From Setaria digitata (taxonomy: Eukaryota; Nematoda; Chromadorea; Rhabditida; Setariidae), in the NCBI GenBank assembly GCA_003640385.1, contig RCAB01000318.1, forward strand, positions 1 to 64,000: a stretch of 64,000 bases of DNA, given 5' to 3'. The notes under the pieces are model-generated. The model ran no database searches, had not been told where the DNA came from, and saw nothing but the letters and a program-made list of their open reading frames with translations. Within the stretch, counting starts at the first letter, position 1, and every line of letters starts with the position of its first letter. Shown here piece after piece: positions 26,901-38,806 of the stretch. The position numbers were made by a program, and so were the translations under genes.

Positions 26901-29627
26901 ACATGACTGAAGACAAGACAACTTTATGGACAGTTAGCAAGACGATAGATTGTATTGCAAAGTCAAAACAAACCTGTCCTCCCTTTCCGTGACTAAGACG
27001 CGGACGTCCTTTTGGTCGCACCTGCGACTTCGACGACGAAGTTTCACTCTAAATGAAAATTATTTTCATTCTTCATTTTCCTTCATTTTTGCATTATCTC
27101 TTAACTGTTTATTTTAAAAGACATGACTAAAATATTTTTAAAGATGAATAAGTGGCAAAACTCACAGACGTGATAAGCGTATTCAATTCATATTTGCTGT
27201 CGTCTAATATTGGAGCCTTCTCAATGTCACCGCATACAACTGCAATAATATAATCCATACGATCCTTTACTCCCTAAAATTCATCCATATATAACAGGAG
27301 AAAATAAGGTTAATTAAAAAAAGAAAGATGATAAGTACGGTATATATACCAATTCAATATCTTCTGTCTCCATACTTGCCATCGATTCCAGTACAGGAGC
27401 CGAATCATACCCAATCTCTTCCGACCCATCAGAAGAATCTTCCGTCTCAAGAAAATCATCGGATAACGGACTCAAGCTTCGTCCTCGCGTTGGTGTAACC
27501 TTAAAGTCAAAAAATTTTCCAGAAGAAAAATTAATTGGAATTCCTAAAACATTCTAAGAAATTGCACATGAAATCATACACTAAAAAAAAAAAATGATCT
27601 GACCTTTGTTTGCTTGCCCTTCCGTCCCCGTTTAAGTTCTTCGCATGTTGAGCGAGCATTGATATGCTCCTGATAGTACTGTTCATGCATATTTTTCAAA
27701 TGTTCAATTAATGCCGCATAACTGAAAAGCTAATCATTATTATCTCCACGCTAATAATTATTATCATAATGGAGACTTTTTTCTTAGAAACTATGACTAA
27801 TCCTATTAAAATCATTGGGTATATGTTTGAAAATATCAAAAATACATACGTTTGAGACTCGAAATCACACAAATAACATGGAATTTGTTTGTTCATCGCG
27901 GCACGTCGATTATGCTTAACGGTAAGATGATAAGCAAATGTGAACAGTGACGAAAATGGCTGCTTTTCTTTGCAGTCACTATGTGAACAAGTAAGCAAAC
28001 TCAGATCGACTATCATTGTTTGATATTTTCCCATACGTTCCAAAATCTTAAGCTGTAAATATAAATGATATTATGTTTTTATCTATAATTTATTAATTCA
28101 GCTAATTTAGCCTTTAATTTTATTCCATTTCTTGTAGCTAGATTGCTAAATTATCGTTACTTTGCAATCTTGCTCACCTCTCCTTCCCTCCGCTTCTTTA
28201 CTAAAAAGAAAAATAAACTGATTGAAAAAATACCTCTTCGGACCCAACTTTCCGAGCAACACCATTCTTTGAGCTATCACCTTTCCGATTACGTAGATTC
28301 ATTTCCCGGTAACGACTTGAATTGTCCTGCGGAATTAGAACTGGAACGCGATCTTGCGGTAATGTATCTGTTGTTACCAATGCATGCGGGATTGATTCCA
28401 TGATCTGATAAAAGTCTCAATTAATAGCTTCAGGCCCGAAACTTGCCTAGTTCAATCTCTCGGTTCTAATTATTTCCTCTAAGATTTGCTTGAAAGGAAA
28501 AGGCAAGGTGTTACTTGTTGTCCTTCTACGAAAGTTGTTGTCGCCACATCACGGGAAATACGCGGTAATGTATGCAGTTCCAGTTTGTGCTAAAAATGAA
28601 ACCAACGTAGTGATTCAAAGATTGGCATGGACTTTACCTTACTCTCCATTCTTCCAGATTCGCAACATTATTACAACAGTATTTCTGGATAAAAAATAGT
28701 ACTTTCTTTTTATCAACCGATATAAATAATTATACTAGAAAGACTGACTTCCGAGTCCGGCAGTGATAACGCATAATGTTTCATACGCTTGTTGACAACG
28801 TTTATAAGGTTTGTACGTTTCAAAATGCCTTTAGCACGTTTCGGTGGTTGTGAATCGGTTTTAGTGCCGGAAGACGTTCCTGCTTCTCCTTTGTTCTGCT
28901 GTTGTGATAACATTCCCTCAGTTCTACTTTGATCGCCATTTCGAAGCTCTAAAATATATTATTCTTGCTCAGCCAACCTAGTTAATTTACCCATTTGCTC
29001 AACTACACTTATCTTATCTGACTCCAAATACAACTACGCGAAAATATAACTAGCTAGAAAATTAAACCCACTATTTAGATATGATCCTAACTGCTCGTTA
29101 CTGATTTTCAACAATGGATAATAACCACTTTCCTGCTTGTCACAACCTTAAAACAACCCTTATCTCACTTTGTCAAGAAATAATTACCTGCAAAGGCTTT
29201 TTCGGCAAAATCTAGAGCCATTGCACTGAATGCTGATGCAATAGTCGAACGTAATGTACGACAATAAACACGCTTATGAGTCAAATAATTCAAATGACTC
29301 CGGAAGATATTGCCGCAGCAACTGTAATTTTCCTGTTGTCAGAAATACCTTATTTTGTGAGCATTTTAAAGAAATGTAAAATTTATGAAATTCAAAAAAC
29401 TAAATTTGATTACTAATAAACGGTTTTAAAATTTCATGCATTCCTTAAAACAAAGATAAAGTATGAACTCACCGACATTCGAAGAGAATATTACATTCAT
29501 TTGCCAACAAATTTCTCACTTCAACGGTGGAATTATTATATGTCTCTATTAAACCATCAACGCCATCTGATCCTCCGGTCGGTATTGAGGGCTGTTGAAG
29601 GCCCAAGTCATCAACACTTCGAGACAT
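23974..29627 (-). CDS. Large zinc-finger/AT-hook nuclear protein, ZNF800-like
   Basis: Probable DNA-binding nuclear protein. I joined 21 exons with phase agreement at each junction, giving about 1002 aa. Exon ends run 29627-29473, 29321-29188, 28948-28749, 28589-28515, 28404-28234, 28052-27850, 27721-27604, 27499-27350, 27273-27166, 27048-26974, 26874-26752, 26655-26512, 26405-26323, 26191-25940, 25869-25686, 25614-25536, 25404-25250, 25099-24917, 24715-24527, 24334-24269 and 24135-23974. The first finger (C51, C54, H67, C72; ILFECRCCGNIFRSHLNYL then THKRVYC) matches the first finger of vertebrate ZNF800. Two more fingers lie at about 265-330 and two near 850-895 (LRCSLCGCGSFFCSDMRTHL). AT-hook-like motifs are VRPKGRPRL (about 448) and KKRGRGRKPKQK (about 520). 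Long Ser- and Glu-rich linkers separate them. A repeated RPSSRTGQS occurs near 26085-26130. ZNF800 kinship beyond the first finger is inference. Confidence 0.85.
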
Positions 29628-32600
29628 CACACTTTGTACCCAATAATATTATTGATGATGTAACGAAAGACTATAAAAACAAATATTACTCTAAATTTAT
29701 TGTAATTATTTTATTTATACAAGAAGTTAAAATACCTCATTGATTCCATCATTAATAAGTGCCTACTTCAAGTTCAAAATTACTTAATTTAGCTTTGAGT
29801 CAATCTTTGATTTACTGTAATTATCTTATTTGATACACTTCCTTTTTATCCTACAGTTTTGCAGTCCATCCATGGCTTTTTTTTTATGAAGGAAGTGGAA
29901 TTGTAATACTTCAACAAATGTGTGCACCTCGAGACTCCACAGTTTTCATACCGAGTCAAGCGATCGACTTACCGTATGTGGGTTCCAAAAGGTCGAAATC
30001 TGTTGTGCGCAGTGAAAGGTTTTTCGGAATGGACTGGTGCGATTACGGCAATGGGGACTGATTTAACCTCAGATTTTGGGGAGCTGCAAAGATGTCGTAT
30101 GATAACTGCCTAATTGCTCACTAAGAGAAGCAAGGCGACGCGGTGCTGCAAGGGGAAAGTGTTAAACAATTTAATGAACAACACAGAAATGAGATGCATG
30201 AAGAGACTAAGTCAAATTTCGATGAGTTCTCCAAAAAGAGAGGTCACAATATCCTACGTAATAAACGGAGTATGGAAGTCAGAAGTCCATAATAACGGTA
30301 CTGGCTACCAATAAGACTACATTGGACTCAGCTTAGGACAAATAAATTGGCCTCTCATTTTACTCCTCAACTATTGTGCATATAAGATCAGAAAGGGATC
30401 TCAACATGAAAATTAAGGTAATGCCATTTATTGATAAATGAGCTACTGCTTATTTGGCCAATAACAGCAGCCCACTTTTGTATGACTTCAAAAAATGGAC
30501 CAATCTTTTGCACTTGGAAAAGTTGTTTAGGCATAACAGATGGAGCAGTACAACGGAAGACGGTAAAACAAAACTTTTGGCAAAACTGCATTTACTTGGA
30601 TTAAATAAACTGGGAAAGGCTTGATGCCAGAATGAGAAGAAATTAGAAACTTAAGTTCATACTACCATATCTTGGATGTCTAATGAGTATTGCTAGAAGT
30701 GACCTGAAATAAGGAACTGGTGAAAGGAAATATCGATTATAATCACGATCGAATAAAAATGTTTCCGTGGATTCAACGTTAGCAATCGCTTTTGCTGAGC
30801 ACCAACCAATAATCTTCCCCTCCATAAACTTAAATATAAGTTAATGCAGCATAGAGGTAGGTGGAAGAAAAAAAAATGATGAGTCCAAATTTATACAAAA
30901 ATTGAGATCAGCAATCAAACAAACCTATCTTTCTTTTCTAGTTAACATACTCCGAGAAAGTCAGAAAAGTCGTGATTTTTTTCCTTTTTTGCAATTCACA
31001 AGCCAGCAATACTCATTATTTTAGTCGAATCGAAAGATTTCTCTGTAGATGAATTGCATAAATTACTAATAATTTAATTTCCCTGTGGCCCTCAACTTAT
31101 AAAACAATAAGACGTGAAAATGTCCTGATGTTCAGTGTTAAGAAGTCAGAAGACAAATGAACACATTTTTGCTTATCAATTAATGAAACATTTTTATGGA
31201 TTGCAAGTAAACAATAGCAGAAAAGAACACAAGCATAAAAATTGGTATAAGAATTTTCTCCTAAGAAATCTGAGACTACCGTTGAAAACTACAATTTCCT
31301 GAGAGGAGTTGGAATATTTACACCACAATAATAGAAGCTAATTATTTGCTTGGAGAGTGTCTGTATTCATTCCAGAAATCAAATTAACAATTAATTATTA
31401 AAAAACAAGAGAACAAATCACTTGCAGTACAAGTAACTGCAATCGAGCGACTTTTAGCTTCAAGTTACTTCCGCTTGATGTAAAATATGATTATTTTACA
31501 TTAAAGACATCCTTCCCCTCCACTTCTTCCGGAATAGCGGCAAAACGACGGTGAATAGGGGAAGATGTTATGGCAAATTAGAGCTGCAATAGGCTGATAA
31601 AAATTCGAATTCGCGCATTCATTGCGAATCCTAATTGTTTCCAAAAAGTCGATAGTTTATAAGTGGTCCGTCAGGGTACGGTAGTCGAGTCGAGATCTGT
31701 TTGAGACAGCTAACAGTGACAGGAGTTCAGCGGACTTCATAGACCAGAATGACGAGATTAGACGAAACATGGCTAAATACTTTAAGCAGAGCATGAAATA
31801 TCACAGTCAATGCGCAGTAAGCAATCCAGTAGCGTGACAAGAAGTGTGCACTCGGCACTCATGTATCATCTCCATCATACGGTAAAACTACCGTACGATT
31901 AATGGCAATAATTGTTGCTATTCTGTTAACTCTGTAATTTTATTCTGCAGTATATTAGTGATTGGAAATACTCAGTCTATTGCCTGCTCTCCCTCAAAGA
32001 TGCCCAACTCACAATTGCAGAGGAAAATGTAAAGTTATGGTGGAAGGAACCCACTGCGAAAGAACTAGTGCTTAAGGTTTTGCTGGAATTTCAATCAATA
32101 ATTCTAATCTAAGAAAAATAAAATATAAAATTAAAAGGGAATTAGGAAAGCCACTGCCGGTACAAACTGTCCGGTACCCAGCAATCTTAACAGTTAGAGG
32201 GTGGAATGAAGAGTGAAATTGTCACTTTAGTAGCGCACGTTGAATAATTTCACGTATAATGAATATCAAAGAATCTAGCACCTGAATGTGAGGAAACACA
32301 TCGACGGATGGACACCTCGGTACCAATTGACCCTGCTCTTTTCTCTCCTTAGCTTCTCCCTCTTCGTCTTCCTCCTCTGCAAACTTCGATGTTCACCTGC
32401 TTGAAAAATGGTGGCGAAGCACTGCTTGCTACCATATTTCTGGAGGAGGAGATTTTAGGCATGGAATCAGTAATTTGATGGAAAAGTCAAAAGGTCTTAG
32501 GTCATCTCTTGCGACCTTCCCTTTCACTCTCCTATGTCAAGTTCCTCCTGTTTTATCTGATTTGAAGATTAATTCTGCATCAAAAAAAAAAGCAACAGTC

Positions 32601-35155
32601 GACAAAAACCTAAAAAGAGAAGAAGAATGTGATGGATCCAACTGATAGTAGAATAATAGGATTCTTATATAATGATACTGATATCTGGTAAAATGAGCAA
32701 CGCTGTTAATGAAAATTAGACATTTAATACGTGTTAATTGTACGAAGCAGCGACCTTTGTCAAGGACCGTAACTTTGGCCAATCGAAGACCTAACCGGAA
32801 TGGCCTGAGAGGGCCAATGGAATGCTCATCAGAACTTGTGACGGGAGTGAATTACCGAGTTGACCAATGTTTTCTGAAATGTGACCGTTACGTCAGACTA
32901 CAGTATCAAGAAACAATCAATATTGATATAATGTTGACGTTATTTAATATAGTGGATTCAAGTAATACTCATCCATACAGAGAAAAGTTTATGTCAAAGT
33001 AACAGACAAGAAACAGTTAAAGTACAAAAGAAAGGAAGAACTTGACACTTCATATTGAATGCCTTTTTAAAATTAATTTGCATAATTTTGATCGATTTCT
33101 TCATACTCAAATTCGCATAGCATAGCAAATATTAATGTATGAATAGCCTTATATAATACAATTAATTACTGCCTGCCATCAGCGGTGGGAATGGCTTTAG
33201 CTAATGCAATAAGCTTTTTTTTTTAGATAAGTGTCATATATTAGAAGTTATGACGAGTTAAAAATAATCCAGTCTTATTCTTATGTACTCGATCAGCGGA
33301 ACATTCAGCAATTTAGTTCAGATGCAATCAGGATCATATTGTTTAGAAAAACAGTTCAATTTCCAATTACATAAATACCGAGATTTAAACTGTGCGCGTT
33401 CACGAAATTGTGGTCGATGAGTGAGCCCCAATATGCAACCTGCCCGGATGATAAACTGAACAGAAATCGCTTTTGGGGATGCAGTTGCAATGGAAGGTGG
33501 GGTGGCAGGGCTTTGCTATTTCGAACGTTGACCAAAATAATATGTTATGGAATCACTTCGCCAGTTGCCAACCGGAAATGTGAAAGTAAGAACCACCACT
33601 CGGAAATAGATCAAAATACTTGGTAAAGAATCTCAAAATCATAAAATTGCTCGTTAATGATTTGGATTCGGGTCCTTCACCCGAAATCGGAAACCTTCAT
33701 AAAGCAACAGAAACTTTCCTATTGTCACATTATTGGTAGGTCTCGATAGGAACATTCCAAGGATCGGTTTCAATTTCTTATTTAACCACTCGCAGAGAGA
33801 AATAAATTACAGGTAGCGTAATCCCATCACGATGCAGAGTGTCACTCTCTTTCAATTAGGAGTCCATTCTTTTCTATTGCAGCTCACATTTTTCACCTAA
33901 ACCTTATGGTACTTATCTGATCTCTGTGTAAGCTTTATGTAATAATTGATAACGTTGTTTACATGCTTCAGAAATGTTTATTAATTATTAACAGCCATAA
34001 TTTATTATATGCGTGAATAGTAGCAACTGCAGTTTAGCAACATTTAAAAAATAAGGTGAAAATTTCATTAGATCAATAATTTCTCATTTGATCCAGATTT
34101 TTGAGAAGAATCGAGAATGCGTTATCTCTGAAGTATCGGCTCGATATAAACCATCACTGTAACATTTTTAGCTTTTGAGGTCATGGAGTATGCTGCATAT
34201 TCAAATACCGAATTTTTACAAATCTAAAAAACTCTCAGTGGAACTAAACACTAGGTAGCATATAAAACATCCAGAAACTGCATAAATTCCATCAACTGTG
34301 ACCAAGAAGAGTTTGGTTTGAGTGTCTTACCTCGGAATTGGGAATCGTTTCAATCGTAACTTAGCACCACTTCAGCTTTGCTGATACTTGATGACCTAAT
34401 TTCCCCGTCTTGTTCGATAGATTATGCAAGCACTGGGAAACATGTTTCTCTGTTTTCATCTTTGCCAAATTTTCTCAACGTTTTCTTTTTTTTTTGTGAC
34501 GAATGGTATCGATTTCATTTCTTGTACTGTTATCAGTAGTCAATAGAAATAAAGAAAGGGTATCGGTAGCTGAAAGGCCGGTAATTAATTGGAAATTAAG
34601 TGACAAAGCTGGCATTATCTGATTGCATTTCAACATCGCTAGAATATTATAGGATCCAATTAGAATGGCAGTCACCTATAACTTAGGGTAATACGTAACC
34701 CAGTAGCTTTCGAAGGCCTAACTTATCAGTAAGCAGCCCAAATATCAAACTTCCACCTTTGCTGTTCTCAGTGTTAGTTCAAATCACCTGTGAGTCAATA
34801 GTCAATCATGCAACACCTATTCCATAAGGTCCGAGCAATTCTAGAATATTGTTTTAAATTAGACTCATAAAATTATAAACTCAGTTTCAACTAAATGAGT
34901 GAGATTGAGACTGACCAACAACTCGGTTGAACAAATCAGTTTTGGAGCTGGTCTAATGAGTCTTCTTTCAGGTGTGCCTTTCCTATTGTTACAGAAGGTT
35001 TGCCTCGCATCCCTATAAAATGAAAAGCCTAGCAGAACTAAAATACATAGGTAAAAATAAATCCAGTAAATTTATTCAGTACTTTGTGGCAAGAAAGAGG
35101 AGGTAGCTACTCATAGTTGATTAGTCCAAATCAAACTCTATATGGATCACATTTC

Positions 35156-35183
35156 ACTAAAAAGTGAAATTTCACTTTTTAGT
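35156..35183. repeat. Perfect 28-bp palindrome
   Basis: Two abutting arms without a spacer: ACTAAAAAGTGAAA at 35156-35169 and its exact reverse complement at 35170-35183. It lies about 1.2 kb upstream of ELP4. Confidence 0.9.
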
Positions 35184-36375
35184 CATGAATTCTGAATATT
35201 TGGCTATGCGACTGGAGTGAATCATCAACTTGATTTGATCAGGAACTGGGCTCGTTGCATTCTTTGTGTTCTTTGCTATCCAACCTGAGTGATAGGAGTT
35301 TCTGAAATTGAGAATTATGATGCTTTTAGTAGGAAAAAACCGTCAAGGAGCGATAATTATTCCACAGGAGTAGAGCAACCTACACTTTTCCATAGGAAAT
35401 TGTTGTTAAACAATGCAATACCATAAAAACTTCTCCTTAATCTTCTGCTTTACCTGTTTGAAATCTACGAAAAGGGATGGCAACTGCACCATGTCCATTT
35501 TATCAATATCATAATGGTATGATTAAACTCGGGAAATATTACTTTTTGTCTCACCTACTTTAGATTCATTTCAGTTTTGCCAGTTAAGAATCTCTCATAC
35601 TGTGAAAAAAAAAACCCGTCAGTTGTGGAAGAATTAGGAGAAAATAATCTCAAGGCAATAGTCCGACTTTAAAATGTAAGCATTCAAGTCGAAATACCCA
35701 TAGATTTTCTGTAGACATCAAAGGTAACAACAACAACGAGATTTCGGGAAGCTGGAAGTGAAAGCCACTTCATGTTTATTATTCACTGCTAGGAGGATTC
35801 CTTTTTTAAATTAAATCGGTTAGTCCATACCTTATTTAAAGTGGAATCTGTTGGATAGGTATACCTTAATCAAAGTAAAACATATAGTTAGGAAGAATCT
35901 TATCACTAATTTCCGTCCTCAATTTATTTTAATCCTGTACTCCATGGTAAACTTTACGTGATTTCTGATGTTGCAAGGTTGATCTCGACTGGTACTTCGT
36001 CCCCTGCATGCCGACTAATCTCCGCCTGATTTGCCGGAGGAAACTGATACTGAAGCAGAAGCCAGGTTAATCTGTCCTAAATGAAATTCTCCATCTCATC
36101 AGCGACATCAGTGCCCGTTTGGTAAGAAATTCCTCTTCCGTTTCCTGTTGGATTCCTTTGTAGAACGGGAGGTAGAGGAAATTGAAGCTATTTCAGACCT
36201 GTTAAACTTAGCACAACTTTCTGCAGTTTATCAAATTCAGTTTGTGGGCCACTATACATTTCCAAATTAATTAGGGAAGATATGTGACTTCAGTATTGAA
36301 TTTCAGCAAATGTTTAGATTTGGAATTCACCTTTATATACCTCCTTTTCTTTTTATATAACTTCTCATATATGTA

Positions 36376-36385
36376 TTTGCCAGAT
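36376..36385 (+). promoter_or_regulatory. Probable spliced-leader acceptor of ELP4
   Basis: TTTGCCAG ends at 36383, two bases before the ATG at 36386. No upstream exon coding for ELP4 N-terminal sequence was seen, so this acceptor probably receives a trans-spliced leader, as is common in nematodes. This is inferred from position only. Confidence 0.5.
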
Positions 36386-38039
36386 ATGATGGCTGGAGTA
36401 CGCCTGGATGCAGTTCCAAGAATCTCAGGGACTACTGTACGGTCACGTTATCCAGAAATATCAGTCGGTTGCGCAGCAGTAGATACATTGATAGGAGGTG
36501 GTATTCCTCTTTCTTCAGTTTACATCATTGACGAGAATAAGAGCCGAGCTTATGCACCTGTCCTAAGCAAATATTTCATTGCTGAAGGTTGTTGTGTTTA
36601 AAATCTTCGTCTGCCATTCAACCGTGACTGTTTGTGTTTTATTAGAATAACTCGATTGCTATGAAGATTACTTATTTACCCTAACTCTTGAACCCATAGT
36701 CATATGTTTTATGCTTGAACTCTTTTCTTTTGCGGAACATGTTTCCTGACAGAATGGCCGAACTGAATGTTCAACGTCTGTAATATTTCTCTTTTTCATT
36801 TTAAATAATTTAACTGAAGACTTTAAACGAAGCATCTCTAAAATGCCATTAAGTACTCATATTAGTTGTCGGTGTTTAAAAAATTTAAAGAGACATATTT
36901 GTTTAGGCATATGTTGCCATCATTCATTATTCGTTGCAAGCACAAGTCGTAATCCACGAGAATTCCTGGACAATCTACCGGATAGAGTAAATGATCCACA
37001 GGAAAATCCATTGAGAAGTGATGCATTGGAGACTGAAGATTCAACAATGAAAATCGCGTGGCGTTATTCAACTGTACCAAAAGTGAATTCATCACTCTCT
37101 GGCCCTCGAAATGGATCTTCACAATATGATTTGATGAAGAAAATGGATTTTAAGAAAATAGATGCATGCGAGATTTCCTTCTTTCCTAATAAAATCCAGC
37201 CACAAGATGACCTACCTAGTTACGGCGATCTTTATAAGCAGATATCGCGGAAACTAATGGAGGACGAATTTTTGGCTACCTCTTCAAAATTGACAAAACG
37301 TGTTCTGCGTATAATCATAGAAGGTAGTTAAATTTTTTGAGTGTACCTTCATATCTTTTTTTTATGCTTTTGATTAATAGAAAACAACCTAGGTGTTGGC
37401 AGTCCTTTCTGGCAGGATCCTGAAAACGATATGAAGTTTATTGCTCATTTGCGCAGTATATTGTGTTCTTGCTATGCTGTCGCAGTGGTAATTATTAATT
37501 CGAATGGGTTACGTGACGAACGAAAGGTTTGTTGCCTTGTTTTGAATTAGAAAATGAAATCAATTCAAATAGATCACTCCAGGATCGAGTATAGAGCCCT
37601 CTTATGTAAATCCCTATGGAAGCTACGGCAATGGATTTGAATCATGAATGCTACTGGTTGTCAAAGTACAGTGCGCCAGTTTAAGTGGACCTCTCCGACC
37701 TCATTTATATAAAGCCACTATAAAAATCCTCTCAAATTCCGACCTCTGTTTAAGGAAAGGCTTTATGCATATGGTGACTTAGTAGTTCATTTGGATGCTG
37801 TGGATTGTGATAATACCACGCGAAAATTTGGTGATCGTTTCAATGGTTATTTTCGTTTGTTAAAGCTTCCGGCAGTATCTTCAATTGCAACACATTGTCC
37901 GCCAAGCAGTGATCTCGTTTTTCAACTTCAGAAGCGAAAATTTGATATTAGAATTTTACATTTACCACCAACTCTTGATAACGATAATGATAAGAAAGGT
38001 TGTGACTCAAATTGCCAAAGGGAATTGAATGTTTTCTGA
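36386..38039 (+). CDS. elpc-4: Elongator complex protein 4 (ELP4/PAXNEB)
   Basis: ELP4 is one of the RecA-like subunits that form the hexameric Elp456 ring of Elongator, the complex that modifies wobble uridines in tRNA. Exons 36386-36587, 36907-37323, 37381-37526 and 37755-38039 join in phase to 349 aa, shorter than the 424 of human. The N-terminal RecA-like fold shows SVGCAAVDTLIGGGIPLSSV and APVLSKYFIAEG. The family block MKIAWRY lies in exon 2, LGVGSPFW in exon 3 and FDIRILHLPPTL near the C-terminus, matching LFTIERLHLPPDL of human ELP4. The Walker A motif is absent, as in known ELP4. MTG1 follows 767 bases downstream on the same strand, so the two may share a transcript. Confidence 0.93.
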
Positions 38040-38806
38040 TTTTGCAGCAACAAAACATTGGTGATAATAATTATGGGATCTAACTAAATAATATTCATCT
38101 TCTACATCACATGACTGCAAATATTTTTTTAGTTACATTAGTTTCTGTTACTATTTATGATTGAAACAGAGATGTAATATTCATCAAAACTTGCGTTTTT
38201 ATTGGAGGATATTTCCTGGATTGGAGCGGAATTGCAAAAGCATATAATGATCGGCGATGTCTACTGCTATAAATGCTTAACATTTGTTGCGTTGCGTCAT
38301 TGTTATTTTGTTGATTTTTCTTGTGGTTTATAACTTTCTACTCACTAACGTTAATGTCGGTTTTTGCTGAGTTTCCATTTACGAGTTCATTTTCCCTAGA
38401 TTCCTTTTCTTTTAAATTATAAACAAATGCAGTAGGGACGAAAGTTATCTTCGTAATAAATTTTCATAATAATGGGCCAAATGCAAAAAGAGAAAAAGGT
38501 TTAGAAATTTTGTATTTTTGGATCAGATGTGGATAACAAGGCAGCAGCGTTTCATATTTGCATGGCGTTGGTCTGGTGATTTAGCAGGTTTGGCTTGTCC
38601 ACATTCTACAAGAAGGTTCGTTTCTTAGAATGAAAGGGGTTTAGTACAAGAATTGTAAGTCTTAGGTAATTGATCAGCAGGGAAGAGTGAAAATTTTTAA
38701 TTGAATTTTATGAAGTTCTCGAAGTTTCATAGGTTCACTTTCATAGGTTCATACAGCACAATTTTCTGGCTAATTTAGACGCAAGATTTATAGTATATCG
38801 AATGGT
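38040..38806 (+). other. ELP4-MTG1 spacer
   Basis: 767 bases between two same-strand genes. No coding exon is seen. An acceptor-like CTAATTTAG ends at 38779, 27 bases before the modelled MTG1 start, and could take a spliced leader if the pair is an operon. Confidence 0.4.

Larger units (their letters stand above)
29628..36385. other. Gene-poor region between divergent genes
   Basis: About 6.8 kb between the start of the minus-strand zinc-finger gene and the start of plus-strand ELP4. No exon is recognised. Open frames at 29922-30314 (+), 32709-33002 (+) and 33408-33626 (+) have no family features or splice partners. Bases near 30000-30300 and 31670-31900 are less AT-rich than the surroundings. 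A 28-bp perfect palindrome is listed separately. Confidence 0.5.

Noticed and set aside
32709..33626. Open frames of 97 and 72 codons that could be transposon remnants
   Set aside because: No reverse transcriptase, transposase or integrase motif and no flanking repeats were seen.
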